DNA of 8,658 bases from positions 1-8,658 of the forward strand of contig JAGUWT010000061.1 of NCBI GenBank assembly GCA_020062205.1, in the 5' to 3' direction. The notes below the pieces were generated by a model. That model did not search any database, was not told the DNA's origin, and was given only the letters and a program-made list of their open reading frames with translations. The translations under genes were made by a program, and so were the position numbers. The DNA is from Thermodesulfovibrionales bacterium (GTDB lineage Bacteria > Nitrospirota > Thermodesulfovibrionia > Thermodesulfovibrionales > SM23-35). Of this stretch, positions 1 to 5,966 are shown piece by piece (position 1 is the first letter of the stretch; each line of letters begins with the position of its first letter).

Positions 1-794
1 ATTACTGTGGTCTTTTTAGCATCTCTTTTTACTTCTGCATATGGATACTTTGCGAAGTAAAGAAAATTCTTCACAACCCTTGTCTCTGCAGAACGTTCGA
101 TGTATGGGTCTCTGTTTGTTACCTTATACTCTTCTTGAAGACAAATCCTTTGTGTAAAGAGGTCTGCAAAGCCTACTTTTATCTCATCACCCGACCTTGC
201 AATAAACCACCACCTGAGAAAGTCATTCGGCAGAGGGCATATCTTATAAGAATTGGCATCTACCTTCTCTTTCAAAAAGTCTCTTGTCTTGCCATGGAGA
301 TAATATCGGCCACCTGTATACGCAATAAAGAGGAAAATGGCAATAAGCGCTATTGTTATAGCCCTTTTGGGGTTAAACCTGCACAGGATGACAGAAAGCA
401 GGAGGCCAATGGTTATATAGGGGTCTATGATAAACATCAAATCGAGTGAATATTGTTGCCAGTCTATGGGTGAAAGGATTCTTGTCCCGTACTGGTTTGT
501 GAGGTCCATAAAGAGATGCACGGCATAGCCGAGAAATGCGATGAAGAAATAATAGAGAAAGCCTTTTCTGTAACCAAATATAAGGCCGATTACGATTGGA
601 ACAATCAATAAGGCGAGTATGCCGTGTGTTATTCCTCTATGGTATCTGAGAAAGATATCTGCTCCCCAGAATCGGGTTATATAGTCGAAATCCGGTGCAA
701 TTGAAGAAAGGAGCAATACCCATATTACAGCCTTTCGCTTGAAGCCGAGGTTTGCAATGGTAGCCCCTGCAAGTCCGTGCGTAATCGGATCCAA
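1..794 (-). CDS. YdjM/DUF457-type membrane-bound metal-dependent hydrolase (3' end beyond window)
   Basis: This reading frame is open for 264 codons from a TTG start to the window edge, so the C-terminus is missing. The TTG (794-792) is chosen because it begins the family's typical N-terminus MDPITHGLAGA and has a GGAG at 803-800, five bases away. Visible family motifs are H6, APDFD (33-37), HRGITH (52-57) and HLFMDLTNQYGTR (93-105), a His/Asp set fitting a metal site. Hydrophobic segments lie near 21-32, 58-74, 79-95, 117-137 and 145-160, followed by a soluble C-terminal part with NRDPYIERS (227-235). These features match the inner-membrane YdjM/DUF457 hydrolases, whose substrate is generally unknown. 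The start lies 12 bases after the stop of the TolC-family gene, so co-transcription and translational coupling are likely. Family assignment is good; function is not established. Confidence 0.85.
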   Translation of the reverse strand, partial: MDPITHGLAGATIANLGFKRKAVIWVLLLSSIAPDFDYITRFWGADIFLRYHRGITHGILALLIVPIVIGLIFGYRKGFLYYFFIAFLGYAVHLFMDLTNQYGTRILSPIDWQQYSLDLMFIIDPYITIGLLLSVILCRFNPKRAITIALIAIFLFIAYTGGRYYLHGKTRDFLKEKVDANSYKICPLPNDFLRWWFIARSGDEIKVGFADLFTQRICLQEEYKVTNRDPYIERSAETRVVKNFLYFAKYPYAEVKRDAKKTTV

Positions 795-806
795 ATCAAC
801 TCCGTT

Positions 807-2351
807 TTAATGCAAACTGAAAAGTGACTGCCCTAATGTCCCCGTCACCCTCTCCAGTTCAACGATTGCCTTTGCATAATCAATCTTTGCCCTTTTTTCT
901 GATGATAAAGACCTTGTATATTCTTCCTGAAATTTCAGTACATCATTCATTGTTGCCATGCCAACCCTGAACCTGCCTTCTTCTGCATCGAGCCTCTTTC
1001 CCGATGCAATCCGTGTCTTTTTAGTCGCTGCAATTGATTCTGATGCAAGATTGAGTGACCTCCAGGCCTCCCTTACCTCTGTTATTATCTTCTGTTCAAT
1101 GGCCTTAAGGTTTATATCAGCCTTCTGTTCATCATATCTTGCCTTGAGCACATTCCCTTTTGCAGCATTGTTTTCAATAGGTATATTGAGAGAAAGTCCC
1201 ACCTGCCACGAGTAATACCTTCCAGAACTCAGCTTATCCAGTGTCTCTGAGTAACTGCTATTCAGGCCATTCAGACCTGTAGAGCCAAAGATATTGAGGT
1301 CAGGCAATCTCTGGTTTTCATAAAACCTGCGAATGATTCCCTTGTTCTTTTTATCTATAGATGCCTGACGAAGTTCTTTTCTGATCGATATGGCAGTATT
1401 CAAAGCAGATTCCACAGATGGCAACTCAGATGGTTCAGGAGGCTTATCAACTGGCAATATCCCCTTTTGCCATTCCTTAAGGTTCAGTGTAACCCTGAGC
1501 CTGTCTTCGGCATCAGATATGAATTTCTTAGCCCTGAGTAAAGCCTCTTCCCTGAATGCAACCTCTGCCTCAGCCTTATATATCTCAACAGGTGCGAGTA
1601 ACCCTGCCTCAATCCTTGCCTTTGCCTCATCAAGAAGGTTCCTTGCAAGTTTCAGGGAAAGCTCTGTAACTTCAAGTTCCTCCCTTGCAGACAGGAGATC
1701 CCAGTATGCCTTAGTTGTATCAGAAATAATCTGTATAGCTTTGTCATCCAGCCTGAGCCTTGATATATCCAAGTTATTTTTTGCAACATTCAGGTTGCTT
1801 TCCTGTATTTCCTTCCCCATTCCCTTCAAAAGCGGCTGCGACACTGTTAGCGCGAGTCCAGATGAGTAATACGGATTCAGTGATAAGAAAGTTGAGTTGC
1901 TTTTGAAACGTTCATTCGTCCATTTAAGCTCGTATTTGGTACCTGTATGAATCTTACCTTCAATGCCGGCCCCTGACATAAATGCACGTTCTTCACCGAC
2001 TGTTGAATAATATATGTAGGGTGATGCATTTTTCTGATATGACTCACTCAACTGAAGTGTAAACTGAGGATCAAACTCCCCTTCTTTTACCTTTATCTCT
2101 GCATCGGAGATATGGAGATTTTGCTTTTCATCCATGAGAGATAGATTCTCTTTCACTGCAATATCAACCGCCTCCTTGAGAGTGAGTTCTATTACATCAA
2201 CTGCAAAAACGCTGGAAGGAAGAAGTAAACGGAAGGCAGTAAGCAGCAAGCAGTAGGCAGCAAGATATGAGACGTACGAGATGAGATATAAGGGTCTATT
2301 TTGGTTTTGAACTTTTAACTTTTCACTTTCAACTTTCAACTTTTCTTTCAT
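807..2351 (-). CDS. TolC-family outer membrane efflux protein
   Basis: This 514-residue protein looks like a TolC/OEP-type outer-membrane channel, the exit duct of tripartite efflux pumps or type I secretion systems. It has a basic N-terminus, a hydrophobic core at about 21-44 and a likely signal peptidase site after VFA (48-50). Mature sequence then opens with IELTLKEAVDIAVKENLSL, the usual start of an OEP repeat. Two OEP repeats follow (about 54-280 and 310-510), rich in long amphipathic helices such as TTKAYWDLLSAREELEVTEL and TEVREAWRSLNLASESIAAT, with GMATMNDVLKFQEEYTRSL near the end. An AAAAGGGG Shine-Dalgarno six bases before the ATG supports the start. The gene overlaps the permease gene by 23 bp. 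The first 39 codons are largely made of heptamer repeats. No membrane-fusion protein or inner-membrane pump is adjacent, so partners are unknown. Confidence 0.93.
   Translation of the reverse strand: MKEKLKVESEKLKVQNQNRPLYLISYVSYLAAYCLLLTAFRLLLPSSVFAVDVIELTLKEAVDIAVKENLSLMDEKQNLHISDAEIKVKEGEFDPQFTLQLSESYQKNASPYIYYSTVGEERAFMSGAGIEGKIHTGTKYELKWTNERFKSNSTFLSLNPYYSSGLALTVSQPLLKGMGKEIQESNLNVAKNNLDISRLRLDDKAIQIISDTTKAYWDLLSAREELEVTELSLKLARNLLDEAKARIEAGLLAPVEIYKAEAEVAFREEALLRAKKFISDAEDRLRVTLNLKEWQKGILPVDKPPEPSELPSVESALNTAISIRKELRQASIDKKNKGIIRRFYENQRLPDLNIFGSTGLNGLNSSYSETLDKLSSGRYYSWQVGLSLNIPIENNAAKGNVLKARYDEQKADINLKAIEQKIITEVREAWRSLNLASESIAATKKTRIASGKRLDAEEGRFRVGMATMNDVLKFQEEYTRSLSSEKRAKIDYAKAIVELERVTGTLGQSLFSLH
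2235..2344. repeat. Three adjacent heptanucleotide tandem-repeat tracts
   Basis: Three runs with 7-nt periodicity lie side by side. At 2235-2262 four units fit RGCAGYA (GGCAGTA, AGCAGCA, AGCAGTA, GGCAGCA). At 2264-2291 four weaker units begin with GA (GATATGA, GACGTAC, GAGATGA, GATATAA). At 2310-2344 five units fit MACTTTY (AACTTTT twice, CACTTTC, AACTTTC, AACTTTT). The periods and words are read directly. They resemble the short tandemly repeated repetitive (STRR) heptamers known from cyanobacterial intergenic DNA; the comparison is by type only. Here they lie inside the 5' part of the TolC-family gene and over the permease stop codon. Confidence 0.85.
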
Positions 2352-3174
2352 GCTTTGCCCCTTTTAATGTTAGGTAACCAGAAAAGATTATCAGGATTCC
2401 ACCAATAACCGAATTCAGCCCTGGCAATTCATTCAAGAATAACATACTGAAGATTATAGCACTAACAGGTTCAAGATAACCAAGCACAGCAGCCCTATTA
2501 GCAGTAACATGCTGGAGCCCTTTGAAATATAAAATTGGCGCAATCGTTGAATGGATAATCCCCATAAATATAAAACTCCATAAAGCTTTCATCGGGAACT
2601 CTCTTATAAAAGGCACAAGCAGGATTGCGATAACAGCATTTGAGAAAAAGGCAAGTACAAGCGGGTTGAAATTCTGTGCTTGTATCCGCAAGAAAATAAT
2701 GATGATTGCATATGCAAGTCCTGAAGTAAGACCTGCCATTATTCCTGCCATATGGCCTTCTCTGAATGAGAACCCATCGAGCATAATCAAGAGGCCTGTT
2801 GAGGCTATAACTATCACAAGGATAATCTTCCTCGTGACTATCTCTTTCAGAAAGAGCGGTGCAAGAAATGCAACGATTATAGGTGCAGTATAATGGGTAA
2901 GGACTGCATTTGCTATCGTGGTATGTGAAAACGCATAAAAATACGTGAATGTATTTAAAAGTGAAAAGCAGCCAAGTATTACAGCATACTTAAGCCTCTT
3001 GATGTCAGGAATCTCTTTTCTGTATTTTTTCTGAGATAGGATTATTCCCTGAACGATCAAAGATATGATAAGTGAATAAAAAATAAGGACATGTATTGCA
3101 ACCCCTGATAGCCTTACAACAACACCGAGAGAACTCCAGAGGAATATGGCAATGAGGATATAAAGGGAAGCCAT
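2329..3174 (-). CDS. EamA-family (drug/metabolite superfamily) permease
   Basis: This 281-residue, very hydrophobic protein fits a 10-TM drug/metabolite transporter made of two EamA repeats (about 4-133 and 143-270). Characteristic stretches are TAPIIVAFLAPLFLKE (96-111) in repeat 1 and LGYLEPVSAIIFSMLFLNE (231-249) in repeat 2, the usual YLEPV...FLxE signature. Family members export or import metabolites such as amino acids; the substrate cannot be read from sequence. The ATG at 3174 is preceded in frame by TGA three codons upstream, so it is the first possible start, and the N-terminus MASLYILIAIFLWSS is typical. No Shine-Dalgarno is visible, because heptamer repeats come to within about eight bases of the start. 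The last residues (HERKVES) and the stop codon also lie in heptamer repeats and overlap the downstream TolC-family gene. Confidence 0.93.
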   Translation of the reverse strand: MASLYILIAIFLWSSLGVVVRLSGVAIHVLIFYSLIISLIVQGIILSQKKYRKEIPDIKRLKYAVILGCFSLLNTFTYFYAFSHTTIANAVLTHYTAPIIVAFLAPLFLKEIVTRKIILVIVIASTGLLIMLDGFSFREGHMAGIMAGLTSGLAYAIIIIFLRIQAQNFNPLVLAFFSNAVIAILLVPFIREFPMKALWSFIFMGIIHSTIAPILYFKGLQHVTANRAAVLGYLEPVSAIIFSMLFLNELPGLNSVIGGILIIFSGYLTLKGAKHERKVES

Positions 3175-3181
3175 TTTTAAT

Positions 3182-3209
3182 CAGCAGTCAGTGAACAGTG
3201 AACAGTTTC
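3182..3209. repeat. Heptanucleotide tandem-repeat tract upstream of the permease gene
   Basis: Four 7-nt units are visible: CAGCAGT, CAGTGAA, CAGTGAA and CAGTTTC. The tract ends eight bases from the permease start codon and occupies the place where a Shine-Dalgarno would be expected. It is of the same kind as the tracts at the other end of the gene but uses a different word. Confidence 0.8.
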
Positions 3210-3245
3210 AGATAGAAAATACAACCTTCGCAGATGCTTTTTACT

Positions 3246-3315
3246 GTCATTCCGTGCTTGACACGGAATCCAGTTCCATAATTTATGTCTGGATTCCCGC
3301 TTTCGCGGGAATGAC
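3246..3315. repeat. Paired inverted GTCATTCC/GGAATGAC palindromes (REPIN-like)
   Basis: Two hairpins face each other. The first pairs ATTCCGTG (3249-3256) with CACGGAAT (3262-3269) around a 5-nt loop. The second pairs ATTCCCGC (3293-3300) with GCGGGAAT (3305-3312) around TTTC. They are also inverted with respect to each other: GTCATTCC at 3246 matches GGAATGAC at 3308, and GGAATCCAG at 3265 matches CTGGATTCC at 3289, so the whole 70 bp could fold as a long stem or a cloverleaf. Such units are common intergenic repeats in many environmental proteobacteria and Nitrospirota. This pair lies between the phosphoribosyltransferase and the permease. Confidence 0.85.
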
Positions 3316-3370
3316 AAGACAGCGTTTTTAGAGGTGCTGCAAAAGTTGTATTGAAAAGAAATATTGGCCA

Positions 3371-4531
3371 TCAACCTAAAGAAAGGTCATTTATATTATT
3401 AAGGACAGATTCCCTTATTTTCGCAGGAGGTTCTGTTACAATTAATTGTTTGCCGTTATCAAGAACAGGGATGAGGATATCTTCAAATCTTTTTCCGCAT
3501 GAGCAAATATGTTTATCCTTATTGTTTGTGACAATCTTTCTTGTCCCACATTTTTGACATCTCAGGACTCTTTTACTACCAGACCACTTCCCTCTTTTCG
3601 CTACGGGCTTTCCTTCAACCTCCATGATATCCATGGCATAGTCAACAACAGGCGCATTGCTTATTGATGTGCCGATACCATAACCATCAACGACAGGATT
3701 TAAAACAGGGATATCTTCTTCTTTTATTCCACCGCTTACATAGAACTTGATATGCTTATAGCCTCTAAGATTGAGTTCCCATCTGCATTCTTCGAGGATA
3801 CGATAAAAATTGCCTCTTCTTGACGAGGGGGTATCAAACCTTACTGCAAAGAGCCTCTTCCCCAGGGCCTCTGCAACATTCAGGCATTCAAATTTTTCAT
3901 CAAGGAATGTATCAATCAATGCAACTCTTTTAAACTTCGGCTCCAGGACTTCATCGTATGCCTTTATTGCGTCTACCGTAGATCCCATGCAGAGTATCAA
4001 TGCATGTGGCATTGTGCCCATAGGGTCTTTACCAATTATTTCACCTGATTTTACAACTGCAACACCATCACATCCACCAATATATGCGTTTCTTTCAATC
4101 ATTGGGGCAAGAATTGGATGCATCCTGCGGGCACCAAAACTGATAACAGGCCTTTCGCCGGCGAGTTTTTTAATCCTTGCTGTTTTTGTTGCAATCCCTG
4201 ATGCCTGACATATTAGTCCTAAGATTGCAGTCTCATAAACACAAAAATCCTGGTATTTCCCCTCTATCTCCATGACCGGTTCATAAGGATAAAACACAAT
4301 CCCTTCTTGCATAGCCCTGACCTTGATTGGCAGATATTTCATGAGATACATTGCCTCTTCGAGCCCTGCAAATACTGCCCATGGCCAGCTTTCGGGAAGA
4401 CTTTTAGCGATAAATTCTGCTTTAACAAGTGGATTTATTTTCTTGGCTTTAAGAATCTTCAGTGTTCTTTCAAAATATACATCTGTTATCTTTCCATTGA
4501 TGATATCTTTAGGGTCTGCTGTATGGAACAT
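3371..4531 (-). CDS. pncB: Nicotinate phosphoribosyltransferase with C-terminal Zn-ribbon
   Basis: This 386-residue enzyme should join nicotinate to PRPP, making nicotinate mononucleotide in the Preiss-Handler NAD salvage pathway. Recognisable parts are the N-terminal TDVYF (16-20), FGARRMHP (132-139), DPMGTMPHAL (169-178), the barrel motif SGGI (266-269) and the phosphate-binding-like GYGIGTSI (283-290). A C-terminal tail carries CQKC (325-328) and CSC (343-345), a four-cysteine metal knuckle like that of archaeal NAPRTases such as the Thermoplasma enzyme. Length fits that short type rather than the roughly 400-450-residue E. coli PncB type. The ATG at 4531 follows a strong AAAGGAGG. Its leader contains an 11-bp hairpin. 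Nicotinamide phosphoribosyltransferase is less likely from these motifs. No other NAD gene is adjacent. Confidence 0.93.
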   Translation of the reverse strand: MFHTADPKDIINGKITDVYFERTLKILKAKKINPLVKAEFIAKSLPESWPWAVFAGLEEAMYLMKYLPIKVRAMQEGIVFYPYEPVMEIEGKYQDFCVYETAILGLICQASGIATKTARIKKLAGERPVISFGARRMHPILAPMIERNAYIGGCDGVAVVKSGEIIGKDPMGTMPHALILCMGSTVDAIKAYDEVLEPKFKRVALIDTFLDEKFECLNVAEALGKRLFAVRFDTPSSRRGNFYRILEECRWELNLRGYKHIKFYVSGGIKEEDIPVLNPVVDGYGIGTSISNAPVVDYAMDIMEVEGKPVAKRGKWSGSKRVLRCQKCGTRKIVTNNKDKHICSCGKRFEDILIPVLDNGKQLIVTEPPAKIRESVLNNINDLSLG

Positions 4532-4563
4532 AACCTATTCCTCCTTTAAAACTCGGAGCTTCT

Positions 4564-4595
4564 GCCTCAAAATAGTTATTCTCTTATTTTGAGGC
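4564..4595. promoter_or_regulatory. Leader hairpin upstream of the nicotinate phosphoribosyltransferase gene
   Basis: GCCTCAAAATA (4564-4574) and TATTTTGAGGC (4585-4595) form a perfect 11-bp stem with a 10-nt loop, 33-64 bases upstream of the ATG on the minus strand. In the plus direction it is followed by TTTTT, so it looks like a plus-strand terminator, yet no plus-strand gene lies upstream to need one. In the minus direction there is no U-run. It may be a 5'-UTR structure or an operator. A 12-bp palindrome TTTTTGCAAAAA (4596-4607) abuts it. Confidence 0.5.
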
Positions 4596-4641
4596 TTTTT
4601 GCAAAAATCATTAATTGTATTGTAGCCGCAAACTCCTGAGC

Positions 4642-4785
4642 GTAACCATTCAGTGAAGCATGGCAGAGAAGAAAGATTCCGGACAAGCCGGAATGACAAC
4701 AGGAAGAATAGCAAGGGTTCCGTCATTCCCGCTTGTCGGGAATCCTTCTTTAAGACATACTATGCCACCCGTCACTGAATGGTTA
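4642..4785. repeat. Composite inverted repeat with two GATTCC/GGAATGAC hairpins
   Basis: The outer arms GTAACCATTCAGTGA (4642-4656) and TCACTGAATGGTTAC (4771-4785) are perfect 15-bp complements. Inside lie hairpin ATTCCGG/CCGGAAT (4676-4682/4688-4694, loop ACAAG) and hairpin ATTCCCG/CGGGAAT (4725-4731/4737-4743, loop CTTGT). The two arms read outward-in as the same module: 15-mer, GGCA, an AAGAA-like patch, then the hairpin. Together they form a palindrome of about 144 bp. A further 7-bp hairpin CTCCTGA/TCAGGAG (4786-4804) abuts the right end. No gene is seen here. Confidence 0.8.
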
Positions 4786-4839
4786 CTCCTGAGCCTGTCA
4801 GGAGCAGGCTTTAGTTCGCGAGATTTGTTTTTTTCAATG

Positions 4840-4993
4840 TCAGGGCAGCGTCAAAGTTCTCTCTTTGGTTGTCATTCCGGCTCGTCCGGAATCTTTTTCC
4901 TTATTGAACCTTTATTCAAGAAGGATTCCCGACAAGCGGGAATGACAGTAAAGAAATACAATATGCATTTAATGGACTTTGACGTTACCCTGA
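4840..4993. repeat. Second composite inverted repeat with two GATTCC/GGAATGAC hairpins
   Basis: The outer arms TCAGGGCAGCGTCAAAGT (4840-4857) and ACTTTGACGTTACCCTGA (4976-4993) are complementary at 15 of 18 positions. Inside are hairpins ATTCCGG/CCGGAAT (4874-4880/4886-4892) and ATTCCCG/CGGGAAT (4925-4931/4937-4943). The right-hand unit at 4918-4946 is a perfect 29-bp inverted copy of 4722-4750 in the neighbouring element. The outer arms differ from those of the neighbour, so only the hairpin module is shared. Together with that element it fills the gene-free block between the phosphoribosyltransferase leader and vapC. Confidence 0.8.
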
Positions 4994-5034
4994 TTTCCAA
5001 TGTCTTGTAAATCGCTTTACAGATATAAAATGTA

Positions 5035-5403
5035 TTATATAACAAGCACTACTCTATCGAAACCTTTGAAATGCGTATCGCTGGTCACCACTTTACAGTT
5101 CTCTTCTAATGCTGTTGCATATACAATTGCATCTGCCATTGGGAGTGAATATTTCAGACTCAGGTCAGCCGCTAAAAGTGCTATGCTTTCACTTAATTGA
5201 ATTACAGATGTCCTGTTTATCAAAGACACTGCAAATAATGCGTCTTCTTCTGTTCGTTCTTTTTTTATTTTTTTATAAACCTCATATAGAACAATAGTAG
5301 GAGTTACTATCTTTTCTAAGTCTTTCAGATATTTTGAGTATTCAGCAGAAAGAGGACCTTCTGTGAAAAATTCAATCCACCCGGAGGAATCAACAAGAAG
5401 CAT
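5035..5403 (-). CDS. vapC: VapC-family PIN-domain toxin (ribonuclease)
   Basis: This 122-residue protein is a single PIN domain. The acidic metal-binding residues expected of the fold are all present: D5 in MLLVDSSGWIEFF, E41 in VLYEVYKKI, D91 in LPMADAIVYATA and D109 in VVTSDTHF. VapC toxins are Mg-dependent RNases that cut tRNA or other RNA unless bound by their antitoxin; the target here cannot be predicted. The ATG shares its A with the stop codon of the upstream antitoxin gene (TAATG), so translation is likely coupled. Length is normal and no damage is seen. After the stop a weak 6-bp hairpin (5006-5021) with a GCGA loop is present but lacks a U-run, so no clear terminator is seen. Confidence 0.93.
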   Translation of the reverse strand: MLLVDSSGWIEFFTEGPLSAEYSKYLKDLEKIVTPTIVLYEVYKKIKKERTEEDALFAVSLINRTSVIQLSESIALLAADLSLKYSLPMADAIVYATALEENCKVVTSDTHFKGFDRVVLVI

Positions 5404-5609
5404 TATCTCTCTTTATCCTCCCTTATATCCTTTGTATTCATCCCCTTTAAGAATCCTTTAAAGGATTCTATGGGTTTTTCAGGAATTAAATAGACCACCC
5501 CACCTTTTACAACAACTGTCATCTTCTGTCCACTTTTTAAGTGGAGTTTTTCCCTTACATCCTTTGGTATTACTACCTGATATTTTGATGATATTGTAGT
5601 TGTAGCCAT
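5403..5609 (-). CDS. vapB: AbrB/MazE-like antitoxin (VapB)
   Basis: This 68-residue protein has the SpoVT/AbrB swapped-hairpin DNA-binding fold, seen as TTISSKYQVVIPKDVREKL followed by HLKSGQKMTVV (about 3-34). The basic and acidic C-terminal tail (about 47-68, SFKGFLKGMNTKDIREDKER) is the part that in this family wraps around the toxin. It should neutralise the adjacent PIN toxin and repress its own promoter together with it. The ATG has a strong AAAGGGGG Shine-Dalgarno upstream. Its stop overlaps the vapC start by one base, the usual antitoxin-first order. Confidence 0.93.
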   Translation of the reverse strand: MATTTISSKYQVVIPKDVREKLHLKSGQKMTVVVKGGVVYLIPEKPIESFKGFLKGMNTKDIREDKER

Positions 5610-5626
5610 TTATCCCCCTTTAATCT

Positions 5627-5668
5627 TATCGATAGAGTAATCGTAAAACAATAATGAGTTTTTGTCAA
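5627..5668 (-). promoter_or_regulatory. vapBC promoter with possible operator palindrome
   Basis: On the minus strand a perfect TTGACA (5668-5663) is followed, after exactly 17 bases, by TACGAT (5645-5640), a good sigma70-type pair. The 8-bp palindrome TATCGATA (5627-5634) lies where transcription would begin, about 18 bases before the vapB start codon. Because AbrB-type antitoxins usually autoregulate, this palindrome is a candidate operator; that role is inference. Confidence 0.6.
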
Positions 5669-5966
5669 TAATAAACCTGACTTAAAAAATTCTTCCTTTT
5701 ATTCATTAGGACATAAGAATCGTCTAAAGGGGTTAGGGCTTCAACAACCGTTTTTCTGTAAATTCGATTTTAGGTGTAATTCTCATCAATGGTTTAAAAC
5801 AATTCCTAAAAGAAAAAAGCAAAGTAGACGAGAAAAATCATCGAGGAACATTTTGGGGAACTCAGACAGAGGCAGCCGGTGATAGAACTGACAGAAATAG
5901 GAGCGAGCATGATACTTGAGGTGGCAGTAACTTGAAAAATTTCTTCCATATCAGCAAACATAAGAA
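5669..5966. other. Gene-free stretch between vapBC promoter and rarA
   Basis: No convincing gene, RNA or repeat is seen here. All frames are broken by stops. Two short overlapping plus-strand frames are open: about 60 codons ending at a TGA just before 5920 (containing LKQFLKEKSKVDEK), and about 35 codons ending at a TGA near 5935 (containing LTEIGASMILEVAVT). Neither has a plausible ATG with a ribosome site. They could be a decayed gene with a frameshift between them, but I do not recognise the family. No clear rarA promoter is found. Confidence 0.3.

Noticed and set aside
135..449. 104-codon plus-strand frame at the left end
   Set aside because: It lies opposite the hydrolase frame, which has clear family motifs along its whole length.
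1390..1869. 159-codon plus-strand frame inside the TolC-family gene
   Set aside because: It is a serine-rich antisense shadow of a well-supported coding region.
3177..3374. 65-codon minus-strand frame containing FPRKRES...WIPCQARNDS
   Set aside because: This is the translation of the GTCATTCC/GGAATCC palindromes; the same peptide pattern is a well-known false gene from these repeats.
4642..4785. Insertion sequence bounded by the 15-bp inverted repeats
   Set aside because: At 144 bp it has no room for a transposase and no target duplication is visible; described instead as a composite repeat.
4642..4993. CRISPR-like array from the repeated hairpin modules
   Set aside because: The units alternate in orientation, spacing is irregular (about 24-125 bp) and no cas gene is near.
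4660..5010. 116-codon plus-strand frame across the hairpin cluster
   Set aside because: It is made of the repeat modules (QAGMT-like peptides), has no Shine-Dalgarno and matches no family.
5006..5021. Hairpin TGTAAA/TTTACA after vapC as a terminator
   Set aside because: The stem is only 6 bp, A-T rich, and no U-run follows on the minus strand.
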